Positions 31,541 through 39,726 of a stretch of DNA of 64,000 nt are shown one piece after another. A program made the position numbers and the translations under genes. Position 1 is the stretch's first letter. The number at the start of each line of letters is the position of its first letter. The notes beneath the pieces were generated by a model. That model saw only the letters and a list, made by a program, of their open reading frames with translations. It searched no databases and was not told the origin of the DNA. The stretch is from assembly GCF_000027145.1 (NCBI RefSeq), contig NC_013891.1, forward strand, positions 558,001 to 622,000. The letters are read 5' to 3'. The stretch is from Listeria seeligeri serovar 1/2b str. SLCC3954 (lineage in GTDB: Bacteria > Bacillota > Bacilli > Lactobacillales > Listeriaceae).

Positions 31541-31909
31541 ATGGACGCCACTCACAGCCAGATCGAACAACAATTACAACAAATCAAAAAAGCCAAAATA
31601 ACGATGGAAACGACGATAGATCAGACGCGCAGAAAACAAAACGAACAGGACTGGTTAGAAGAAGACAACCACCACTTGGAACAAGAAAAACTCGCCCTGC
31701 TGGATTTTTTACGCAGTGGCTGGCAAGGCGAAGAAGCCAGTGGTTTCCATCGCTACTTAGAAGACCAACAACATGAAGAATCCCAAACATGGAAGAAAGA
31801 CCTTCAAGCTAAAAGAACGCATGTAGATACAGAATTACAAGAAAATAAGGCACAGCTTCATGCTCTAGAAACCAAACAAGCCACTTTGAAAAAGGAGTGG
31901 AGAGCATGA
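31541..31909 (+). CDS. coiled-coil LXG-partner protein (DUF5082/YwqH-like)
   Basis: A 122-residue highly charged coiled coil (QIEQQLQQIKKAKITMETTIDQ; QLHALETKQATLKKEW) with the second helix containing LLDFLRSGWQGEEA, a W-x-G turn. It matches the size and position of the second small partner seen in LXG operons. It starts one base after the previous stop codon and overlaps the toxin start as ATGA, so the three genes are translationally coupled. It likely shields or guides the LXG N-terminal domain for export. Confidence 0.78.
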   Translation: MDATHSQIEQQLQQIKKAKITMETTIDQTRRKQNEQDWLEEDNHHLEQEKLALLDFLRSGWQGEEASGFHRYLEDQQHEESQTWKKDLQAKRTHVDTELQENKAQLHALETKQATLKKEWRA

Positions 31910-33429
31910 GCCGGATAGATATGGCCGAACTAAACGACTTTCTTCACGGTTTGCGCGCCAGCAATGCCGAAGCCAAAGGAATGATCCGAAAAATAAAAGA
32001 AGCGGCCATGGATTATACCCAGAACCATAGTCTAAAAGGAGCCGCCGTTTCTACATCTAAAGCCTATTTTTCTAGTACGTATACAAGCATCACCCAAAGC
32101 ATTCTAGAAGCACTCGACGAAAGCGAAGAACGCCTCGCACAATACATCCGAGAGTTTGGCGACCAAGTAGACAGTTCGCCTTCTTGTAAAATAGATGCAC
32201 AGGTCTTACAAGAAGTAATGGATAAAGTCAGCCAATTACAGCGAAAAGAAGAAACCTTACAGGAGCAATTAACCGCTCCCAACACCAGACCAGACATGCA
32301 AGAAGTGTATGCCGTAAAAACCAAAAGCGCCCACACCCAATTACTGAAGGCGATCGAAAAAGAAAACATACTAGAAAAATACATCGCTTTCGAACAAAGC
32401 CACGGCCAGTTTTTCAGTGCGTTAGACGAACTTATTCGAGCGACCGGACAAGCGGTGCAAGAGCTGCTCGACAAGGTCACTTTTAACGATCAAACAGGCA
32501 CGTACTCGATACCAAAAAGTACGACAGCTAGCTTACAACGAATGAAAAAAGCCCTGGATACCGCACGAACGGAAAATGACAAAGACCCATACCCTGAGAG
32601 CTTTGAAGATTACACGTTACTAGCGTATACTTATGTTAACGACCGAGGCGAAACGGTTACCATGTGGCTACTCGAAAAAGATGGCAAACGAGCAAATAAC
32701 AAAGAACTACAAGCTTTCTTAGAAGAACACGGCAACGACCTAAACCCTGTTCTCTACACAGAACTTTCCGGCGAAGAACTCGAGCGCAAAGTGAATGACG
32801 CATGGAAAGACGGCGTGAATTACTTAAACGGCCAAAAAGTCTCCGGTCCGAGCGCGGGTATCTTAAAATCTTTCGCGTACGTTGCGAGTATGAAAGACGC
32901 GATGGACGATGCGGGGTTAACGGAGATGAGTTTAAGTTTAGGATTTGGGATTGCGGCAGCTAGAAATAAAGCGATTATATCCAAGAAAACCCGTGAACCT
33001 GAAACAAATAGAGTGGATACAAATCAAAGAGAAAGAATACTAAAAAACATCGAAGAAAGCAAAAAAGCCAGAGAAGCTTCCAACTTTAAAGATTATCTAA
33101 AAAGAGAAAAAATAGTTTTAGAAAAAATAAAAAAAAGAAATAGCAAAAAAACTGTCGAATCAAATTTAGGAAATGAAATAGACATAACGCCCCTAGCTAA
33201 TCATAAAACTGTTGAGAGTAATCCTGGGCCATATGGAGAACCAAACAGTAGCGTAGATATTTTAGATAAGAAAGGTAATATAAAAACAAGACGTTATTAC
33301 GACAATAATGGTAGGGCGATTAGAGATGTAGACATGACGAATCATGGCAATGCTAAAAAACATCCTGAATATCCACATGAGCATTTTTGGTCCTATGATT
33401 CAGATGGTAATAATCCATCAAGAGATTAA
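31906..33429 (+). CDS. LXG-domain polymorphic toxin of the type VII secretion system
   Basis: A 507-residue toxin. The N-terminal half is the LXG delivery domain (RIDMAELNDFLHGLRASNAEA, then long amphipathic helices to about residue 190). A middle linker follows (SGPSAGILKSFAYVASMKDAMD), then a Lys-rich hinge, and a C-terminal toxin module of about 75 residues that begins near GPYGEPNSSVDILDKKG and includes RRYYDNNGRAIRDVDMTNHG and HPHEHFW-like His/Asp positions (PEYPHEHFW). Such C-terminal modules with clustered His/Asp are usually nucleases; this one is not assigned to a named class. ATG 31906 has AAGGAG 8 bases upstream; the in-frame GTG 31897 lies inside that site. The immunity gene follows. 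Confidence 0.88.
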   Translation: MSRIDMAELNDFLHGLRASNAEAKGMIRKIKEAAMDYTQNHSLKGAAVSTSKAYFSSTYTSITQSILEALDESEERLAQYIREFGDQVDSSPSCKIDAQVLQEVMDKVSQLQRKEETLQEQLTAPNTRPDMQEVYAVKTKSAHTQLLKAIEKENILEKYIAFEQSHGQFFSALDELIRATGQAVQELLDKVTFNDQTGTYSIPKSTTASLQRMKKALDTARTENDKDPYPESFEDYTLLAYTYVNDRGETVTMWLLEKDGKRANNKELQAFLEEHGNDLNPVLYTELSGEELERKVNDAWKDGVNYLNGQKVSGPSAGILKSFAYVASMKDAMDDAGLTEMSLSLGFGIAAARNKAIISKKTREPETNRVDTNQRERILKNIEESKKAREASNFKDYLKREKIVLEKIKKRNSKKTVESNLGNEIDITPLANHKTVESNPGPYGEPNSSVDILDKKGNIKTRRYYDNNGRAIRDVDMTNHGNAKKHPEYPHEHFWSYDSDGNNPSRD

Positions 33430-33446
33430 TTAAGGAGGTAAGAGCT

Positions 33447-33674
33447 ATGGACTATAAAACAATGGCTGATAGTTTAGCATATGGCGAGGAATATAATTTT
33501 TACTATGAAGATGAGGAATATTGGATAAGTAAAAATAGTGATGGTAATTATTTGACGAAAGTATCTGATGGATACACGCAAGAGTTCAAGAACTCAAATG
33601 AGCTATTAGAAAAAGCTGAAATAAACGGGAAGTCTATAATGGAAATTTGGGAAGATATAAAAAATCAATTTTAA
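33447..33674 (+). CDS. probable immunity protein for the LXG toxin
   Basis: A 75-residue acidic protein (MADSLAYGEEYNFYYEDEEY, then DGYTQEFKNSNELLEKAEINGKSIMEIWEDI) placed 17 bp after the toxin with a perfect AAGGAGG ribosome site. Small acidic proteins directly after a polymorphic toxin are typically its immunity partner and bind the basic toxin domain. No family is recognised by sequence. No duplicate intact immunity gene is present, although decayed coding fragments lie downstream. Confidence 0.75.
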   Translation: MDYKTMADSLAYGEEYNFYYEDEEYWISKNSDGNYLTKVSDGYTQEFKNSNELLEKAEINGKSIMEIWEDIKNQF

Positions 33675-34154
33675 AATCAAACATACAAAGAATTTCAATG
33701 AATAAATAATAGCTCTCAAATAGTATAAATTAACTTTTTTGCCTAAAAAAGACATGTTTCTGTTATTTTTGGAGATTTTAGCCACTGATACGCGTTTAAT
33801 TGGAGAAAAAATGTATGAGAGAGTCACTTCAACCCATTATTACTGCGAAACGTTGGGACAATAGCTGAAGTTAATACATGACTGGATAGATAGTGATTAT
33901 TCTCTAGGCTTTAACACGTATAGCGGGGTTATGAGCAGCGAGTTTCAGGAAAATGTTTTTGCTTATTAGAAAAAAGCACTTTCATTTGAGGTTTTATAAC
34001 AGAAAAATCATTTGATAATCCTATTTTAATACCACCTATGAAATTGAGTTTATCTGTTGAATGAAAATTATAGATATACATTAAGTAATCTATATGGATA
34101 TTACTGTATCTCGTGACAAAATTTTCTTAAATATACTAAATTCAAACAGAAAAT
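33675..34154 (+). other. decayed DNA between the LXG operon and tRNA-Ser
   Basis: No intact gene is present. At 33813-33968 broken frames resemble coding sequence: a start region (MYERVTSTHYYCETLGQ, 33813 onward), then a frame change and in-frame stop, then a tail reading SDYSLGFNTYSGVMSSEFQ before a stop. This looks like a frameshifted remnant of a small gene, possibly a second immunity or toxin cassette, as is common downstream of LXG toxins. The rest is AT-rich with no signal I can identify. Confidence 0.4.
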
Positions 34155-34214
34155 AAAAAGGTTATCTTTCATCAAATGGCTATACCCAGCCGTTTCAAGA
34201 AAGATAACCTTTTT
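34155..34214 (-). terminator. long hairpin terminator of tRNA-Ser
   Basis: A perfect 16-bp stem (34155-34170 and 34199-34214) encloses a nested GGCT/AGCC hairpin, with T runs on both strands. It lies downstream of the minus-strand tRNA. Confidence 0.75.
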
Positions 34215-34231
34215 AACAGAAACTATATAAA

Positions 34232-34321
34232 CGGAGAAACGGGGATTCGAACCCCGGCGCGGCATACACCGCCTAACAGATTTCGAGTCTGTCCCCTTCA
34301 GCCGGACTTGGGTATTTCTCC
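34232..34321 (-). tRNA. tRNA-Ser (anticodon CGA)
   Basis: A class II tRNA of 90 bases. The acceptor stem is GGAGAAA / TTTCTCC with discriminator G. The anticodon arm is ACAGA-CTCGAAA-TCTGT, giving anticodon CGA for serine UCG codons. The long variable arm (GGCGGTGTATGCCGC) is as expected for tRNA-Ser, and the T arm is CGGGG-TTCGAAT-CCCCG. CCA is not encoded. tRNA genes are common insertion sites, and the adjacent LXG cassette and decayed DNA are consistent with a variable spot, though no integrase or att repeat is seen. Confidence 0.95.
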
Positions 34322-34406
34322 TTTGTGACATAGAATGCCGACAAGAAATATTGTATAATAAAAATAGCTAAAATGCCAGTGTTTTTTATAAAAAGGAGGA
34401 GTCGGG

Positions 34407-34940
34407 GTGGAAAGAAAATTATTGGAGGAAATAAATTTACTTGAAAATAGAAAGCTAATTATAAATTTGAATTTAGTTGCCATTTTGATTGTATTTGTAC
34501 TAACCGTCTTAGGAGTTGTTTTTTCAGGAGGGTTTGAGATTTCGAATGGATTTACGGGCATTTTTTGGCTCTTATTGGGGTATTTTTTATCACTCGTTAT
34601 TCATGAAGCTGTTCACGGGATTTTCTTTAAAGCATTTTGTCCAAGTGGAAAAGTGAAATTTGGTTTTAAAAGTGGGATGGCTTATGCGACGAGTCCAGGG
34701 TCATTTTATACAAAAACACAATTCTTTATTATTTCGATTGCGCCATTTGTGGTTCTTACGGGGTTATTTATATTTCTTCGTTCTCTTGGGGTGAATGAAG
34801 CGGTCGTGTATTTGATCTTTGCGCTACACACTTCTGGCTGCGTGGGTGATTTTTATTATTGCATTTTACTAATTAATAAGCCTACTGGAATACTAGTGGA
34901 AGATACGGAAAAAGGGATTAATTTTTATTCAGAAGGTTAA
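34407..34940 (+). CDS. DUF3267 membrane metalloprotease-like protein
   Basis: A 177-residue membrane protein starting at GTG 34407 behind AAGGAGGAG. It has about four helices; the zinc-protease-like HEAVHG sits at the end of the second (SLVIHEAVHGIFFKAF), and SIAPFVVLTG follows in the third. This is the layout of DUF3267 proteins, remote relatives of site-2-type membrane proteases. An acidic ligand (LHTSGCVGDFYYC) in helix four could complete a metal site. Whether it cleaves peptides is unknown. It stands alone, oriented away from the tRNA. Confidence 0.78.
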   Translation: MERKLLEEINLLENRKLIINLNLVAILIVFVLTVLGVVFSGGFEISNGFTGIFWLLLGYFLSLVIHEAVHGIFFKAFCPSGKVKFGFKSGMAYATSPGSFYTKTQFFIISIAPFVVLTGLFIFLRSLGVNEAVVYLIFALHTSGCVGDFYYCILLINKPTGILVEDTEKGINFYSEG

Positions 34941-35003
34941 GTTTGGTAACGATTACAACAAAGTGGTAGAATAAGGATATACTTTTAGGAAGAGGTGCTT
35001 GAT

Positions 35004-35921
35004 TTGAAACGTATAACAATTGGTAATAGCGCTTTAACAGCTTCAGAAATTTCACTTGGATGTATGAGAATGGCGGATCTAAGTAAAGCGGACGCAAACA
35101 AAGTGATTAATACAGCACTTGAAAACGGCATTGATTTTTTTGACCACGCGGATATTTACGGTGGCGGTAAATCAGAAGAAGTTTTTGCTGATGGGATTGA
35201 TATGAACCCAGCGATTCGGGAAAAAATGATTCTTCAATCAAAATGTGGTATTCGTCAAGGATTCTTTGATTTTTCAAAAGAGCATATCATTTCTTCTGTG
35301 GAAGGTAGCTTAAAGCGCCTGAAAACAGATTACTTAGATACACTTTTACTTCATCGTCCAGATACATTATTTGAGCCTGAAGAAGTAGCAGCAGCTTTTA
35401 CAGAACTTGAGAAAAGTGGGAAAGTTCGTCATTTCGGCGTAAGTAATCAAAATCCTGGTCAAATCGAATTACTTAAAAAATATGTCGATCAAGACTTAAT
35501 TGCGAATCAGTTACAATTTAGTATTATGCATACAGGAATGATTGATACTGGATTTAACGTAAATATGACGATTGATCCTTCGCTTGACCGTGATGGTGGT
35601 ATTTTAGAATATAGTCGTTTAAACAATATGACGATTCAAGCTTGGTCACCGTTCCAATATGGCTTTTTTGAAGGGGTATTCCTCGATAATGATAAATTCC
35701 CTGAATTAAACAAAGTCATTGATAAAATTGCTGCAGATAAAGCTGTGACAAATTCAGCGATTGCGGTTGCTTGGATTCAGCGTCACCCAGCGAATTTCCA
35801 AACAGTAGTAGGAACGATGAATCCAGGGCGTCTAGCGGATATTGCTAAAGCTTCGGATGTTTCCTTAAGCCGTGAAGAATGGTATGAGATTTACCGTGCA
35901 GCTGGCAATCAATTACCATGA
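35004..35921 (+). CDS. aldo/keto reductase family oxidoreductase
   Basis: A 305-residue TIM-barrel oxidoreductase. Visible family features are FFDHADIYGGGKSEEV (catalytic Asp and Tyr), SKCGIR (catalytic Lys), LLLHRPD (catalytic His) and the NADP(H)-binding end TVVGTMNPGRLADI. It is close to the YdhF/YcsN type. The most likely start is TTG 35004 with AGGAAGAGG about 8 bases upstream; a GTG at 34995 lies inside that site. It should reduce small aldehydes or ketones with NADPH; the true substrate is unknown. It is closed by a terminator. Confidence 0.9.
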   Translation: MKRITIGNSALTASEISLGCMRMADLSKADANKVINTALENGIDFFDHADIYGGGKSEEVFADGIDMNPAIREKMILQSKCGIRQGFFDFSKEHIISSVEGSLKRLKTDYLDTLLLHRPDTLFEPEEVAAAFTELEKSGKVRHFGVSNQNPGQIELLKKYVDQDLIANQLQFSIMHTGMIDTGFNVNMTIDPSLDRDGGILEYSRLNNMTIQAWSPFQYGFFEGVFLDNDKFPELNKVIDKIAADKAVTNSAIAVAWIQRHPANFQTVVGTMNPGRLADIAKASDVSLSREEWYEIYRAAGNQLP

Positions 35922-35930
35922 TTTTATTCG

Positions 35931-35962
35931 ACACTTGGGCATAATTGTTCAAGTGTTTTTTT
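35931..35962 (+). terminator. terminator after aldo/keto reductase
   Basis: The stem ACACTTG / CAAGTGT has a 12-base loop followed by TTTTTT. Confidence 0.8.
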
Positions 35963-35973
35963 ATGTTTTCATT

Positions 35974-35992
35974 GATACTGAAATTCATTCTC
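35974..35992 (+). promoter_or_regulatory. Fur box upstream of frvA
   Basis: This 19-base site agrees with the classic Fur consensus (GATAATGATAATCATTATC) at 15 of 19 positions by my count. It lies inside the spacer of a possible promoter (TTGATA at 35972 and TAGAAA at 35996). Confidence 0.75.
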
Positions 35993-36019
35993 ATTTAGAA
36001 ATCTGTTTTATCATTTAGG

Positions 36020-36048
36020 TTGAAATTGATATTAATAAGTGCTAGAAT
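36020..36048 (+). promoter_or_regulatory. SigA-type promoter of frvA
   Basis: TTGAAA and TAGAAT are separated by exactly 17 bases. It sits downstream of the first Fur box and about 140 bases before the gene, so the mRNA would have a long leader. Confidence 0.65.
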
Positions 36049-36101
36049 AATAGGTGAAAAGGAACGCCTATATACATGACTAATTATAATAATTATTGTT
36101 T

Positions 36102-36140
36102 AATCTGTTTTTCGCGATTGCGAGAGCAGATTTTTGTGTT
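36102..36140 (+). promoter_or_regulatory. terminator-like hairpin in the frvA leader
   Basis: The stem AATCTG / CAGATT with an inner TCGC / GCGA helix is followed by TTTTTGTGTTTTTT. It lies between the promoter and the gene, so it may stop part of the transcripts (attenuation) or separate a small leader RNA from frvA. Confidence 0.55.
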
Positions 36141-36151
36141 TTTTAGGGTAA

Positions 36152-36166
36152 TGGGAATAATTATCA
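36152..36166 (+). promoter_or_regulatory. second Fur-like 7-1-7 box, next to the frvA ribosome site
   Basis: TGGGAAT-A-ATTATCA differs from the Fur 7-1-7 motif (TGATAAT-N-ATTATCA) at two positions. It lies five bases before the Shine-Dalgarno, where bound Fur would block elongation or initiation. Confidence 0.6.
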
Positions 36167-36185
36167 TTTAGAGAGGATGAGTGTG

Positions 36186-38066
36186 GTGAGACATTGGATG
36201 GAGCGGAATTGGCAGTTTGTTACCACCGGGATTAGTGGGATTTTGATTGTTATTGGTTGGATTTTTGGGAGCGAGGTAGGAGAAGTTTGGACGGCTGTTA
36301 TTTTTCTTAGTGCATTTATTATTGGCGGTTTTGAACAAGCAAAAGAAGGAATTCAGGCCACGATAAAAACGAAAAAACTTAATGTCGAGCTATTGATGAT
36401 TTTGGCGGCAACAGGGGCTTCGATAATCGGTTACTGGTTTGAAGGAGCCATACTTATTTTTATTTTTTCGGTTAGTGGTGCGTTAGAAACGTATACGACG
36501 AATAAAAGTAAGCGCGAAATCACCAAGTTAATGGCATTTCAACCAGAAAGTGCTTCAAGAATACTTCCAAATGGTGATATAGAAGAAGTTGCAGCGAAAG
36601 ATTTGCGCATGGACGATATTGTTATTGTAAGACCAGGAGAAAGTGTGCCAATTGATGGCGTGATTGTGCGCGGCTCGACCACTTTAAATGAAGCGGCAAT
36701 AAACGGCGAGTCGGTTCCCGCGATGAAAACAGTTGGGGCGGATGTGTTTGGTGGAACGGTGAATGTAAGTAGCGCGATTACTGTCAAAGTCACGCAAACA
36801 TTTGAGAATACCATTTTTAGTAAGATTATTCGGCTGGTCGAAACTGCTCAAAATGAACCTTCTAAAACAGCGCGATTTATTGAACGATTTGAAGACTTTT
36901 ATGTAAAAGCCGTGCTCTTATTTGTTTTGGTAATGATGTTCTTACCTCATTTCGCACTTGGTTGGTCATGGAACGAGACTTTTTATCGCGCTATGGTTTT
37001 ACTCACAGTAGCATCACCGTGCGCACTCGTAGCCTCTGTTACACCGGCTACACTAGCAGCAATATCCAATGGAGCACGGCACGGGATTTTGTTTAAAGGT
37101 GGCGTTCATTTAGAAAATTTACGTGGAATAAAGGCTATTGCGTTTGATAAAACTGGGACTTTAACGAATGGGACGCCTCGACTGACAGACCGATTGTTTA
37201 AAGCAAATTCAGATGAAAAACGGATTATCAATGTGGTGGTAGCAATGGAACGGCAATCGTTACACCCATTAGCCTCAGCGCTCACAAAGGAATTAGAATC
37301 AGAAGTAACAGATAAGTTAATGGAAATCGACGTAACAGATGTACCTGGCTGGGGTGTGAAAGCGAATTACGACGGTGAAATTTGGCAAATCGGAAAAGCT
37401 GGTTTTGTTGGTGAAGATGCGGCGAAACAATTTTCGGGAGAGGCTTTTGAAAAGCTTGCGAGCGAAGGGAAAACGATTGTCTATGTAGCGGCAGCAGGTG
37501 AAGTTATTGCGATGTTTGCCCTTAAAGATACCTGTCGACCAGAAGCGATTCAGGCAATTACAGCGTTAAAAGCAAAAGGTATCAAAACAATCATGGTAAC
37601 TGGTGATAATGAACAAACAGGGGCAGCAATTCAAACAGAGCTAGGAATGGATTATGTCGTAGCAGGTTGTTTGCCTGAAAAAAAGGTAGATGTTATCAAA
37701 GATTTATCAGCCACTTATGGAAATGTAGCGATGATTGGTGATGGAATTAATGATGCTCCAGCGCTTGCTCATGCTGCTGTTGGAATTGCGATGGGAGAAG
37801 GAACTGATATTGCGATGGAAACAGCCGATGTTGTATTGATGAAAAATGATTTAGAAAAAATTGCTTATGCGTATACACTTTCAGAACGACTTCACTGGAT
37901 TAGTTGGCAAAATATTTGTTTTGCGATTGCGGTAATCATTACTTTAATAATAGCGAATGTTTTCCAATTAATTAATCTACCGTTTGGGGTAGTAGGGCAT
38001 GAAGGAAGTACGATTTTGGTGATTTTGAACGGTTTAAGATTATTAAAAACCAACCGTAAACTATAA
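36186..38066 (+). CDS. frvA: P1B-type heavy-metal ATPase, FrvA-like Fe(II)/haem-related efflux pump
   Basis: A metal-transporting P-type ATPase of about 626 residues without N-terminal metal-binding domains. The transmembrane ion motif is ASPCALVAS (SPC rather than CPC). The phosphorylation site is FDKTGTLTNGTP, the actuator loop is INGES (TGE-like), the nucleotide-domain HP motif is SLHPLAS, and the hinge is GDGINDAPA. SPC-type P1B4 pumps of Listeria and Bacillus (FrvA, PfeT) export Fe(II), and FrvA is required for iron/haem tolerance and virulence; this is established knowledge. The two Fur boxes upstream support the assignment. The likely start is GTG 36186 (or 36183), since ATG 36177 touches the GAGAGG site. 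Confidence 0.9.
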   Translation: MRHWMERNWQFVTTGISGILIVIGWIFGSEVGEVWTAVIFLSAFIIGGFEQAKEGIQATIKTKKLNVELLMILAATGASIIGYWFEGAILIFIFSVSGALETYTTNKSKREITKLMAFQPESASRILPNGDIEEVAAKDLRMDDIVIVRPGESVPIDGVIVRGSTTLNEAAINGESVPAMKTVGADVFGGTVNVSSAITVKVTQTFENTIFSKIIRLVETAQNEPSKTARFIERFEDFYVKAVLLFVLVMMFLPHFALGWSWNETFYRAMVLLTVASPCALVASVTPATLAAISNGARHGILFKGGVHLENLRGIKAIAFDKTGTLTNGTPRLTDRLFKANSDEKRIINVVVAMERQSLHPLASALTKELESEVTDKLMEIDVTDVPGWGVKANYDGEIWQIGKAGFVGEDAAKQFSGEAFEKLASEGKTIVYVAAAGEVIAMFALKDTCRPEAIQAITALKAKGIKTIMVTGDNEQTGAAIQTELGMDYVVAGCLPEKKVDVIKDLSATYGNVAMIGDGINDAPALAHAAVGIAMGEGTDIAMETADVVLMKNDLEKIAYAYTLSERLHWISWQNICFAIAVIITLIIANVFQLINLPFGVVGHEGSTILVILNGLRLLKTNRKL

Positions 38067-38074
38067 ATTGTTTG

Positions 38075-38121
38075 ACTGCTCGTCTATTCCTAGTCTAAGA
38101 TAGATGAGCAGTTTCTTTTTT
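38075..38121 (+). terminator. terminator after frvA
   Basis: The stem ACTGCTCGTCTAT / ATAGATGAGCAGT (one G-T pair) is followed by TTCTTTTTT. Confidence 0.85.
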
Positions 38122-38161
38122 GCTATAAAAGGGTATTACAAGATAGATTGGAGATGAGTAC

Positions 38162-38890
38162 ATGAAGAAAATTAATTGGACGCAGTGGGTAGCACTGTTT
38201 GTTTTTGCATCAATGGGTGTTTCTGTGGTATTTACTATTTTCGAAATATTCACAGCACCAATAAAGCAACCGGCCACTGGACCGCATGTAACGCTAAGAG
38301 GGGATTATATTTTTTTACTATTTGAAATTTTGTTAGGTATTATCATTTTGTTATTACCATCCATTATTTCAAGACGATTTAAATTTGAAATACCCGGACT
38401 TGTTTATATTTTGTTTATCATTTTTTTATATGGTTCCATTTATCTCGGAACCGTGCAACAGTTTTACTCCAACGTACCTCATTGGGACAAAATTCTCCAT
38501 ACCTTTAGCGGAGCGATGTTAGGGGCAATCGGTTTTTCTTTTGTCAGTTTGTTAAATGCTAATAGTAAAGTAGTAATGAATTTAAAGCCTGGTTTTATTG
38601 CCGTTTTTGCTTTTTGCTTTGCGGTTACGATGGGTGCGTTCTGGGAAGTTTATGAGTATACTTTTGACGGCATTATGAATTTGAATATGCAACGTTATAA
38701 CCTTTCAAACGGAACACCGCTAACTGGCCGAGCTGCACTTCAAGACACGATGACGGATATTATTGTCGATATAATCGGCGCATTATTCATCGTCATCATT
38801 GGCTACCTCGCTTTGAAAAAAGGTCGCCCGTGGATGGAACGATTTGAATTCAAACGAAAAAATTGGAAAAAAGAGCCTAAGAAAAAATAA
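38162..38890 (+). CDS. polytopic membrane protein of unknown function
   Basis: A 242-residue protein with about six membrane helices. Conserved-looking polar motifs lie at or near helix ends: PHWDKILHTFSGAMLGAIGF, GAFWEVYEYTFDG and DTMTDIIVDIIGAL. The recurrent His/Asp/Glu in these motifs resembles the DUF2238/YjdF-type membrane proteins. The C terminus is very basic (KRKNWKKEPKKK). It sits alone between frvA and the transaldolase gene, with its own terminator. Function is not known. Confidence 0.7.
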   Translation: MKKINWTQWVALFVFASMGVSVVFTIFEIFTAPIKQPATGPHVTLRGDYIFLLFEILLGIIILLLPSIISRRFKFEIPGLVYILFIIFLYGSIYLGTVQQFYSNVPHWDKILHTFSGAMLGAIGFSFVSLLNANSKVVMNLKPGFIAVFAFCFAVTMGAFWEVYEYTFDGIMNLNMQRYNLSNGTPLTGRAALQDTMTDIIVDIIGALFIVIIGYLALKKGRPWMERFEFKRKNWKKEPKKK

Positions 38891-38897
38891 ACTAGAA

Positions 38898-38928
38898 AAC
38901 ATCTGTTCAGTGTAGCAGATGTTTTTTT
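38898..38928 (+). terminator. terminator after the 242-residue membrane protein gene
   Basis: The stem AACATCTG / CAGATGTT has a 10-base loop and is followed by a run of T. Confidence 0.85.
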
Positions 38929-38968
38929 GATGCACACTATTAAGAACAAATTTGGGGCTATGAAATGA

Positions 38969-38997
38969 TTGACGCCATCTTGGAACTTTTTTACACT
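38969..38997 (+). promoter_or_regulatory. SigA promoter of the transaldolase gene
   Basis: TTGACG and TACACT are separated by 17 bases; the start codon lies 36 bases downstream. Confidence 0.65.
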
Positions 38998-39032
38998 TAA
39001 TGTGAGCAGTAAAACTATAAAGGAGTGAGGAA

Positions 39033-39683
39033 ATGTTTTTAGATTCGGGGAACTTAGACGAAATAAAGAAAGCGCTTCAATTTCCGTTTTTTGAAGGGGT
39101 AACAACAAATCCAACTATTTTATTAAAAGAAAACCAACCGAGAAAAACGCATATTGCACAAATTTCTGCCAAATTAGTGTTTGTTCAAGCGGCGGGCTTA
39201 ACAGAAGCAGAAATCTGGGATGATGTTTTACGAATTCAAGCAATTCAGCCAGCTGATGGAACGACAATCGGCTTGAAAATACCAGCCCATGAAGCAGGTA
39301 TCAAAGTAATGACAAAAGTTCGCGCCAAGTTTCCTGATGCGATTATTTTAGCAACAGCGATTTTTTCATCGGAGCAAGGTTATATTGCGTCGCTTGCTGG
39401 AGCAGATTATTTGGCGCCTTATTATAATCGGATGGAAGTAAGCGGATTAGATGCCGCGAAAACGATAGAAGAATTACGATATGTATTAGATTTACAAGGT
39501 TTGCAAGCGGTAAAAATCATGGGGGCAAGCTTTAAAAATAGTCGACAAATTATGCAGGCGCTTGCGAGCGGGGCAGATACAGTGACAATCGGCTATGATT
39601 TATTCTTACAAATGATGAATAAACCGTTAGCGCTTGAAAGTATTGAGAAGTTTAATGAACACAATGACGCTTTACCCAAATAA
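39033..39683 (+). CDS. transaldolase / fructose-6-phosphate aldolase family protein
   Basis: A 216-residue class I aldolase of the short transaldolase (FSA/TalC-like) type. The N-terminal signature is FLDSGNLDEIKKAL followed by GVTTNPTILLKE. The Schiff-base lysine lies in GLKIPAHEAGIK, and later TAIFSSEQGYIASLAGADYLAPYYNRM is typical. It should transfer or cleave dihydroxyacetone units of sugar phosphates in the non-oxidative pentose phosphate route. Compared with standard MipB/TalC it has a short insertion after TILLKE (NQPRKTH). It is monocistronic with its own promoter and terminator. Confidence 0.88.
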   Translation: MFLDSGNLDEIKKALQFPFFEGVTTNPTILLKENQPRKTHIAQISAKLVFVQAAGLTEAEIWDDVLRIQAIQPADGTTIGLKIPAHEAGIKVMTKVRAKFPDAIILATAIFSSEQGYIASLAGADYLAPYYNRMEVSGLDAAKTIEELRYVLDLQGLQAVKIMGASFKNSRQIMQALASGADTVTIGYDLFLQMMNKPLALESIEKFNEHNDALPK

Positions 39684-39689
39684 CGAAAA

Positions 39690-39726
39690 AGGAAGTATCT
39701 GGCAAAAACAGATACTTCCTTCTTTT
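39690..39726. terminator. bidirectional terminator between transaldolase and ltaP
   Basis: A 12-bp stem (AGGAAGTATCTG / CAGATACTTCCT) has a 7-base loop and T runs in both directions. Confidence 0.88.

Noticed and set aside
30470-34321. A prophage or integrative element at tRNA-Ser
   Set aside because: No integrase, phage structural gene or repeated tRNA end is visible; the content is a toxin-immunity unit and remnants only.
34101-34331. Minus-strand frame of 76 residues over tRNA-Ser
   Set aside because: It translates the tRNA and its terminator hairpin; the tRNA structure explains the sequence.
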